A stretch of 37,580 bases of DNA from a virus. Positions 33,179 through 37,580 of the stretch are shown here, piece after piece (the first letter of the stretch is position 1; every line of letters begins with the position of its first letter). The notes below the pieces were generated by a model, which saw only the letters and a program-made list of their open reading frames with translations, was not told where the DNA came from and did no database searches. The position numbers and the translations under genes were made by a program. The stretch lies in IMG/VR virus record IMGVR_UViG_3300027734_000158, positions 1 to 37,580 of that record; one strand, written 5' to 3'.

Positions 33179-33271
33179 TCAAAACCCTCCAGTCCGATAG
33201 ACATAAATTAAAAGCGGAATCGTAAAGCATAGGAAACCAACTAAGCAACCCTGTAAGAATTTAATCATCAT
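33179..33271 (-). CDS. Tiny membrane peptide, 30 aa
   Basis: Two ATGs overlapping the previous gene's end open a 30-codon frame made almost wholly of one membrane segment (FLQGCLVGFLCFTIPLLIYV) followed by YRTGGF. It ends one base before the next start. The whole gap between two genes is thus filled by this frame. Peptides of this type may act on host membrane proteins, but that is a guess. Confidence 0.45.
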   Translation of the reverse strand: MMIKFLQGCLVGFLCFTIPLLIYVYRTGGF

Positions 33272-33470
33272 TTGCCTCGCTTTCGTCTGTTGTCAAATCG
33301 TTAACGTCCAACCAATCACTAAAACTACAATTAAAGGCAATCGGGTCTAATTCCTCCAATACTCTACTGGCACAAAAACTAATTCCAATCACGCTAACCT
33401 CGTGCAATTCGTCCAGTTCGTCTCTAAAGCGGTCAAGTGCGACATCTTCGTCAATATAGGTATAAGTCAT
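33261..33470 (-). CDS. Hypothetical protein, 69 aa
   Basis: The pattern VIGISFCASRVLEELDPIAF followed by SFSDWLDV is shared by a widely distributed group of small phage proteins (xVLxxxDPIAFxxxxxDWLD). It is acidic. It is part of the leftward early operon. No function known to me. Confidence 0.7.
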   Translation of the reverse strand: MTYTYIDEDVALDRFRDELDELHEVSVIGISFCASRVLEELDPIAFNCSFSDWLDVNDLTTDESEANDD

Positions 33471-33483
33471 TTTAAGCCCCTTA

Positions 33484-33762
33484 TTAGATTGCTTCGTTGT
33501 TTAGATAGGTAACACCCTTGCGAGTGCTAACATTAGCCCCTAAAGCCCTTAGACGGCTTTTAGTGGTCGGAGTTGACCAACGGCGTAGAGTGTCGGTGTT
33601 AGTCATTACAAAACCAGTGCCACCATTTACATCGGCTATGTGGTTGCCGTGTAGGAATACTGCACAATTTACATCGTCAATAGGTCGTACTGATGTATTG
33701 CCTGATTGCCAAGATTTACGATTGTAAACAGCGTTAAGCATTTGTTGTTCAATTTTTCTCAT
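33484..33762 (-). CDS. Conserved phage hypothetical protein, 92 aa
   Basis: The pattern KIEQQMLNAVYNRKSWQSGN, then FLHGNHIADV and a TTTKSRLRALGA-like segment, occurs in a common family of marine and freshwater phage proteins. It is the first gene after hammerhead ribozyme HHR1, whose cleavage would leave a 43-base leader with GGAG. Function unknown. Confidence 0.72.
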   Translation of the reverse strand: MRKIEQQMLNAVYNRKSWQSGNTSVRPIDDVNCAVFLHGNHIADVNGGTGFVMTNTDTLRRWSTPTTKSRLRALGANVSTRKGVTYLNNEAI

Positions 33763-33799
33763 TTGTAATACTCCAATCTAAAGTTAAGATAATGCGTTT

Positions 33800-33851
33800 G
33801 ACTAAGACACCCTCTCGAGTGTTTCGGGTATTGAACCCTCATCAGTTAGTC
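33800..33851 (-). ncRNA. Hammerhead ribozyme HHR1 (type I)
   Basis: Read on the minus strand, the order is: stem I 5' arm GACTAA (33851-33846), core CTGATGA (33845-33839), stem II GGGT/ACCC with loop TCAAT, core GAAA (33825-33822), a stem III of CAC/GTG plus A15.1-U16.1 with an 8-base loop, cleavage-site C17 at 33806 in GTC, then stem I 3' arm TTAGTC (33805-33800). Every conserved hammerhead position is present. It begins on the last base of the stop codon of the 63-residue gene and precedes the 92-residue gene. Confidence 0.93.
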
Positions 33852-34042
33852 TATACAGTCTGACCCCAAACCTCCGCTAAGTCAATATCTGATACCAACT
33901 CATCAAGTGACTGGGTGTCTAACCCCTCCAGTATATCTTCCTCCAACATTAACAAATTTTCCAGCAGTTGCTCCCTTGTGAATGTTTTCCACTGGATTAA
34001 CTCACTTCTGAGAATGGTTTGAATCTTTTCTTGCTTGGTCAT
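33851..34042 (-). CDS. Acidic hypothetical protein, 63 aa
   Basis: The protein is acidic and helical (TREQLLENLLMLEEDILEGL, LVSDIDLAEVWGQTV) with no Cys. The ribosome leader AGATAAGGGAG recurs before neighbouring genes. Its TAG stop supplies the first base of ribozyme HHR1. It lies on the 454-nt RNA that the two ribozymes would release. Confidence 0.65.
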   Translation of the reverse strand: MTKQEKIQTILRSELIQWKTFTREQLLENLLMLEEDILEGLDTQSLDELVSDIDLAEVWGQTV

Positions 34043-34065
34043 AATATTACTCCCTTATCTAATGA

Positions 34066-34227
34066 TTAAATAATAACTGCCTTCCAATCAGAGCCTTCGC
34101 CCGTCATTACTTTACAGTAGTCCTGATATTGTGACCATGTAATTTTAGCGTGTAAGACCCAGCGAGATTTGTTTAACAGGTCTTTTTCCCACCAAAGTAT
34201 TGCTACTGATTTGCGTTCGTATGTCAT
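34066..34227 (-). CDS. Hypothetical protein, 53 aa
   Basis: An ATG with GGGAG at good distance opens a 53-codon frame (MTYERKSVAILWWEKDLLNK, then ITWSQYQDYCKVMTGEGSDW). It is the first gene after ribozyme HHR2, 27 bases beyond its stem I, and shares the AGTAGATAAGG leader of nearby genes. Its place and ribosome site support a real gene. No family recognised. Confidence 0.58.
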   Translation of the reverse strand: MTYERKSVAILWWEKDLLNKSRWVLHAKITWSQYQDYCKVMTGEGSDWKAVII

Positions 34228-34253
34228 TTTAAATACTCCCTTATCTACTGTTT

Positions 34254-34305
34254 GACTAAGACCCTATTTCTAGGGTTTCGGCTCATTAAGCCTCTTCAGT
34301 TAGTC
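34254..34305 (-). ncRNA. Hammerhead ribozyme HHR2 (type I)
   Basis: On the minus strand: stem I 5' arm GACTAA (34305-34300), core CTGAAGA (34299-34293; the changed base is the variable N7), stem II GGCT/AGCC with loop TAATG, core GAAA (34279-34276), stem III CCCTA/TAGGG capped by a GAAA tetraloop plus A15.1-U16.1, C17 at 34260, then TTAGTC (34259-34254). Beyond a 5-base bulge, TGTTT and AAACA extend stem I. The 5' arm encodes the last codon and TAA stop of the 85-residue gene. Confidence 0.94.
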
Positions 34306-34557
34306 TTCGTAAACACCCAGTTCACCGCCATTTATCCACTCAGCGTGAAGACCAAATTTGCTGAGTATGTCTGTGATTACTGGCGATACACCAAACTCCC
34401 AGTCTTCCCGCATATAAGCGTAGTAGTCACAGAATTTGTAACTGTCAGCCTCTTCAGCGCTGATTGCAAAGTGTTCCATATCGCTACGCTGATAGGTTGG
34501 TACGCCAGCGTTTTGTAGAGCCTGTAATGCTTTTTTGTATTTAGTGATTGTTTTCAT
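34300..34557 (-). CDS. Hypothetical protein, 85 aa; first gene of the leftward operon
   Basis: The start has AAGGAAA upstream in the AGTAGATAAGG leader. The protein is mixed alpha/beta (YKKALQALQNAGVPTYQRSD, ADSYKFCDYYAYMREDWEFG). Its final Asp codon and TAA form the 5' arm of ribozyme HHR2's stem I, so translation termination and ribozyme folding compete for the same bases. Upstream lies only the noncoding control region. Confidence 0.65.
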   Translation of the reverse strand: MKTITKYKKALQALQNAGVPTYQRSDMEHFAISAEEADSYKFCDYYAYMREDWEFGVSPVITDILSKFGLHAEWINGGELGVYED

Positions 34558-34723
34558 TTTGTTTCCTTATCTACTGTTGTTGAGAATGATTCTTATTTAC
34601 TAATTGGTGTTGCCTGTTGCGATGAATTCAGTCTGAGGCTTTGTCGATTATCTGTCTAATGATTTATTACTATCGTTGTTTATAAACCAATAGTCTAAAA
34701 CTATTTATCTAAAACGACCCGCT

Positions 34724-34770
34724 AGCCCTTTGTTTATATAGAAAATTGCGTTCGTAAACAGTTAAGGGCT
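34724..34770. other. Long imperfect hairpin
   Basis: AGCCCTT (34724-34730) pairs with AAGGGCT (34764-34770), and an inner GTTTA (34732-34736) pairs with TAAAC (34755-34759) across an 18-base loop. No T-run follows on either strand, so it is not a typical terminator. It would sit in the 5' leader of leftward transcripts that begin further right. Confidence 0.45.
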
Positions 34771-34856
34771 AAGTATCATCTCAGGCTAAAACAGCTCTAA
34801 AGCCCTGTATTGCAGTCTAAACAGTATCTCAGGGTAAACCCTAGTATGTCTGTGTT

Positions 34857-34942
34857 GTTAGTGTCTACTAACTTAATTCTGAGCTGTGGAATGTTAGTAA
34901 TGACTAACTTTCTAGAGCTGTGAAGTGTTAGTGATGACTAAC
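34857..34942. repeat. Three operator-like palindromes GTTAGT-N4-ACTAAC
   Basis: Perfect 6+6 inverted repeats with 4-base spacers lie at 34857-34872, 34893-34908 and 34927-34942, 34-36 bases apart. The second and third are inside 30-base direct repeats starting gagctgtg (34881 and 34916). The last one runs into GACTAACTTAGTC (34936-34948), which equals the two hammerhead stem I arms around one C. They look like binding sites for a dimeric regulator. Confidence 0.7.
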
Positions 34943-35009
34943 TTAGTCCCTGCTATATAGGTGCATCACCGCAACACACACTTGCCCTGTATAGAACTAC
35001 AGTGTCATA

Positions 35010-35056
35010 AATACAACACTATATAATTTGGTATACTGTTGCGCTAATACAACACT
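35010..35056. repeat. Pair of 11-nt direct repeats aatacaacact
   Basis: aatacaacact occurs at 35010-35020 and 35046-35056, 36 bases apart, the same period as the palindromes to the left. A related caac-gctgtag block follows at 35069-35079. The region is AT-rich with TATA-like blocks. Regulatory or replication iterons are possible. Confidence 0.5.
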
Positions 35057-35383
35057 GTGGTATAGAAACAACGCTGTAGAATGACACAGATATTGTAAGT
35101 AAGCACTTACTAACATAGGGGGGGATGGGGTAGACTAATGTTATTTATAATGGCGGAGCAGCATAGACATACAAAAGAGTAAAATAGGACTTATGCCAAC
35201 ACAGACCTAAGTAGTTGATAATAAAAGATAAAATAGACAAGATTGTTTATAATGGAAAATGCTCACCTCTGAAGGAGGGTCTGCGGAGGATAACACTGTT
35301 AAGGTAGCCCCGCTGTCTAACACAATCTGTGCAGTCGATAGACCCCATTAGAAGTGCTTTAAACACTGTTTATAAAATAATGC

Positions 35384-35412
35384 TTGACAGAATCACGAAA
35401 GTATGCTAAAAT
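35384..35412 (+). promoter_or_regulatory. Strong sigma70-type promoter for the terminase/late operon
   Basis: TTGACA (35384-35389), 17 bases, then TAAAAT (35407-35412) with TG one base before it (extended -10). It is built like the promoter at 3087-3115. Transcription would begin near 35419 and read a leader of about 190 bases into terS and terL. Confidence 0.85.
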
Positions 35413-35452
35413 CGCTTTACAAGTGAAAAGCACACAATAAAGATACTGTACA

Positions 35453-35520
35453 GTCCCCTTCGGGACGACAAGTTATAGCGCCCTGTAGCAAGGGGAACAA
35501 CAGCCAACAGGCGTTCCCCT
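35453..35520 (+). promoter_or_regulatory. Structured leader of the terminase transcript
   Basis: Two stable hairpins occur in the leader: GTCCC/GGGAC (35453-35457, 35462-35466) with a CTTC loop, and AGGGGAAC/GTTCCCCT (35491-35498, 35513-35520) enclosing GCC/GGC with an aaca loop. Neither has a T-run directly after it; a T8 tract comes only near 35579-35586. tccgatagc occurs twice at 35522-35552. The leader may control terminase expression, or be the packaging-recognition site that TerS binds. Confidence 0.6.
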
Positions 35521-35611
35521 CTCCGATAGCGAACAACGAATCTTCCGATAGCACTCTATAGTATTAGTAGGGCTTTAGTTTTTTTTATGTCTCCTTAAAG
35601 GATAAAGACTC

Positions 35612-36073
35612 ATGTCGGATGATTTGTCTTCTAACGAAGTGTTGGTGGTTGAAAAACCAAAGCGTCCGAAGATTAAAAGACGTGAAGTAGTAAATGGTAA
35701 ACCTAAGCGTGGTCGTCCCACAAAGGCGGCTATCGCCAAGAAAAAGAATCCCGGCATACTGGGCAGACCTCCCGGTGACGCTGCTAGGATAGCGGAGTTT
35801 AAAGCTAGACTACTAGCCACTGCTGGTGATAGTGTTATTACAAAGATTATAGAAACTGCATTGGCGGATGGTCATCCAGCGCAAGGTGCAATGCTCAAGT
35901 TTTGTGGAGAACGATTATTACCATTATCTAGCTTTGAAGCTAAGAGTGGTGGTGGTACTCCGCAGATTAGTATTAATATTACTTCGTTAGGTTCTCCTAC
36001 AATAGAATCTTCTGAAGTAATTGAAAACGATGTAACAGATGTTGTTATAAGAGATATTGATGACAACACTTGA
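35612..36073 (+). CDS. terS: Terminase small subunit
   Basis: The 153-residue protein lies directly before terL and overlaps it by 14 bases. It has an N-terminal basic region with AT-hook-like GRP motifs (KPKRGRPTKAA, GILGRPPGDAARIAEFKARL), a central helical part and a beta-like acidic C-terminus (GGGTPQISINITSLG). This fits the DNA-recognition subunit that selects phage DNA and regulates the large subunit. AAAGGA lies upstream of the ATG. Confidence 0.85.
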   Translation: MSDDLSSNEVLVVEKPKRPKIKRREVVNGKPKRGRPTKAAIAKKKNPGILGRPPGDAARIAEFKARLLATAGDSVITKIIETALADGHPAQGAMLKFCGERLLPLSSFEAKSGGGTPQISINITSLGSPTIESSEVIENDVTDVVIRDIDDNT

Positions 36074-37313
36074 TTTTAAACTATTGAATTGGCAACAGAC
36101 AGTATTTAAAGATAATACTCGATTTAAAGTTATTGCTGCTGGTCGTCGTTGTGGTAAATCACGATTATCTGCAATCACTTTATTAATTGAGGGTTTGAAT
36201 TGTCCTGAAGGTTCTAGTGTGATGTATGTTGCACCAACACTAGGACAAGCTCGTACCATTATGTGGGACTTGTTAATGGACTTAGGCAGACCCATTATCA
36301 AATCTGCTCACATTAACAACTTAGAGATTACTTTAGTTAACGGCAGGAAAATCCTCATTAGAGGTGCTGACAACCAAGACTCTTTGCGTGGTGTGTCTTT
36401 ATCATATTTAGTAATGGACGAGGTAGCGTTTATTAAGCCAGAGATTTGGGAACGAGTGCTTCGTGCAGCGTTGTCAGATAAAAAAGGTAGAGCAATGTTT
36501 ATTTCTACCCCTTCTGGTCGTAATCACTTTTATGAGTGGTTCCAGTTAGGACAAAGTGGTGAAGATGAGGATTGGAAGTCTTGGCACTTTACTACTGCAG
36601 ATAACGAGACGATTGACCCTAAAGAGATTGAAGCTGCTAAGAGGACACTAAGTTCCTTTGCATTTAATCAAGAGTATATGTCTTCCTTTAACAATGCTGG
36701 TTCTGATTTGTTTAAAGAAGAGTGGATTAAGTTTGGTGAAGAACCTAAAGATGGTTCATGGTACATCGCAGTAGACTGTGCTGGCTTTGAAGAATTAGGT
36801 AAGAAACAAACAAACAAACGCTTAGACAAAACGGCTATAGCGTGTGTAAAAGTAGATAATAATAATATTTGGTTTGTAGATAAGATTGAGTGTGGCAGGT
36901 GGTCTACTGAAGACACGGCACTAAGAATACTTAAAAACATTCAAGAGTATCAACCAACCGCAGTCGGTATCGAGCGAGGAATCGCTAAGCAAGCAATTAT
37001 GAATCCTTTGATGGATGCGATGCGTAGAATGAACTGTTACGCTCACATTGAAGAATTAACGCATGGTAACAAAAAGAAAGTAGATAGGGTTACTTGGGCT
37101 TTGCAGGGTAACTTTGAGCATGGACGAATTGTGCTTAATGCTGAAACTGACTTTGATTTATTTGTAGATGAGTTGTTGATGTTTCCAACGCAAGGCGTAC
37201 ACGATGATACTGTCGATGCTCTAGCGTACATTGAACAACTTGTAAGACCTTCTTTCGATGTCGATGATGGCGGAGATGAGTGGGAAACTTTAGATGTGAT
37301 AAGCGGATACTAA
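36060..37313 (+). CDS. terL: Terminase large subunit, complete second copy
   Basis: From the ATG at 36060 (a TTG lies one codon upstream) the 417-residue protein has Walker A GRRCGKS (residues 28-34), Walker B LVMDE (D120, E121), STPSG coupling motif and the nuclease residues D239, E305, D382/D383 and D386. All catalytic positions are intact. It differs at 12 of 356 shared residues from the truncated copy at the left edge and is followed by a different gene. Confidence 0.96.
   Translation: MTTLDFKLLNWQQTVFKDNTRFKVIAAGRRCGKSRLSAITLLIEGLNCPEGSSVMYVAPTLGQARTIMWDLLMDLGRPIIKSAHINNLEITLVNGRKILIRGADNQDSLRGVSLSYLVMDEVAFIKPEIWERVLRAALSDKKGRAMFISTPSGRNHFYEWFQLGQSGEDEDWKSWHFTTADNETIDPKEIEAAKRTLSSFAFNQEYMSSFNNAGSDLFKEEWIKFGEEPKDGSWYIAVDCAGFEELGKKQTNKRLDKTAIACVKVDNNNIWFVDKIECGRWSTEDTALRILKNIQEYQPTAVGIERGIAKQAIMNPLMDAMRRMNCYAHIEELTHGNKKKVDRVTWALQGNFEHGRIVLNAETDFDLFVDELLMFPTQGVHDDTVDALAYIEQLVRPSFDVDDGGDEWETLDVISGY
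36242..37313 (+). repeat. 1,072-bp diverged repeat of positions 1-1072
   Basis: Positions 1-1072 and 36242-37313 align without a gap at a constant offset of 36,241. The first 123 bases are identical; by hand count about 100 substitutions, mostly silent, are spread over the rest. The flanks after the repeat differ completely. Confidence 0.95.
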
Positions 37314-37314
37314 T

Positions 37315-37580
37315 ATGAAATGTCCTATTGAAACACAAGACGTAAAAGCTAATCTTAAAAACAGAGACTGGGCTTTTAAGAATGTAGGCTATGGTCCTGC
37401 TAATCCAAACGAACCTAATGGTGCTTTCTGGAACGCTAAAGCCAACGAATGGCAGACTGATGTAAAACAAGCTAAGTCGATGCGTTGCGGTAACTGCTCT
37501 GCCTTTATACAAACCCCACAAATGATGGAATGTATTCGTACTGGTATTGATGCAGAAAAAGAAAGCTACGCAGAAGATGT
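37315..37580 (+). CDS. Conserved small Cys protein after terL (3' end cut off)
   Basis: An ATG one base after the terL stop opens a frame that runs off the window (88 codons visible). The pattern MKCPIETQDVKANLKNRDWA, YGPANPNEPN and MRCGNCSAF is known to me from many phages between terminase and portal; paired Cys suggest metal binding. No counterpart stands after the first terL copy, where the portal follows at once. Function unknown. Confidence 0.78.
   Translation, partial: MKCPIETQDVKANLKNRDWAFKNVGYGPANPNEPNGAFWNAKANEWQTDVKQAKSMRCGNCSAFIQTPQMMECIRTGIDAEKESYAED

Larger units (their letters stand above)
34558..35383 (+). other. Noncoding control region between the divergent operons
   Basis: This 826-base stretch lacks a credible gene on either strand. 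It contains three 16-base palindromes (34857-34942), a pair of 11-base repeats (35010-35056), a GTAAGT element (35095-35114), a seven-G run (35118-35124), AT-rich DNA with repeated tttataatgg (35145-35154, 35246-35255) and a possible folded element near 35262-35346. The leftward operon must start from here, but I found no consensus leftward promoter. An origin of replication or packaging site is possible. Confidence 0.6.

Noticed and set aside
33178-33183. Minus-strand TTGACA as a promoter for the early operon
   Set aside because: It overlaps a start codon, and the only -10-like sequence (TAAAAC) is at 15 bases; too weak to call.
34252-34518. Plus-strand frame of 88 codons across ribozyme HHR2
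   Set aside because: It is antisense to a better minus-strand gene and to the ribozyme, and lacks a promoter or ribosome site.
35118-35130. G-quadruplex candidate (G7 then ATGGGG)
   Set aside because: Only three G runs are available at most; a stable quadruplex is not supported.
35277-35345. tRNA-like segment with a 7-bp acceptor-like stem
   Set aside because: No T-arm (TTCRA) or D-arm consensus and no clear anticodon stem, so it is not called as a tRNA.
1-37580. CRISPR array, integrase, repressor, insertion sequence or reverse transcriptase
   Set aside because: No array-type spaced repeats and no proteins with the corresponding motifs were seen on either strand.

Overview
The window is almost all of one tailed double-stranded DNA phage genome (Caudoviricetes). 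It is AT-rich and podovirus-like: P22-type portal, T7-like adaptor/nozzle and internal virion proteins, T7-like replication genes. There is no RNA polymerase, integrase, repressor or tRNA gene that I can support. Strong sigma70-type promoters suggest that a bacterial host RNA polymerase is used throughout. Small DUF families, an A/S-repeat fibre and a cobalamin-dependent ribonucleotide reductase resemble uncultured aquatic podoviruses. The host cannot be named from sequence.

Layout. Positions 2-21327 (+ strand) are the structural and lysis module: large terminase (5' end cut off), portal, two small proteins, scaffold, capsid, an A/S-repeat tail fibre, further fibre genes with small partners, a GIY-YIG homing endonuclease, small basic proteins, adaptor and nozzle, three internal virion/ejection proteins, holin and lysozyme. 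A C(UUCG)G terminator at 21326-21348 separates this from a long convergent leftward operon (34557 down to 21374). That operon carries, from its promoter-distal end, class II RNR, DUF3310, DnaQ-like exonuclease, PD-(D/E)XK nuclease, FEN exonuclease, ssDNA-binding protein, family A DNA polymerase, a second nuclease-like protein, a membrane protein, and primase-helicase. Many small early genes, several of them tiny membrane peptides, come first. Positions 34558-35611 are a 1 kb noncoding control region full of palindromes and repeats. It ends in a strong promoter and a structured leader for the small and large terminase genes.

Most notable finding. Two complete hammerhead ribozymes lie on the transcribed strand of the early operon (33800-33851 and 34254-34305). 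Each is 52 nt, starts at the stop codon of one gene and ends just before the leader of the next. They have different stem II and stem III sequences, with compensating changes, but identical core consensus and identical stem I arms. Cleavage would excise a 454-nt bicistronic RNA whose ends can pair again in stem I, so RNA circularisation is possible.

The large terminase occurs twice, partial at the left edge and complete at 36060-37313, exactly 36,241 bp apart without indels. The copies are about 90 percent identical in DNA, and their first 123 bases are identical. The genes that follow differ (portal versus a small Cys protein). The likeliest reading is a circular or permuted genome of about 36.2 kb assembled from a mixed strain population; a real tandem duplication is the alternative.
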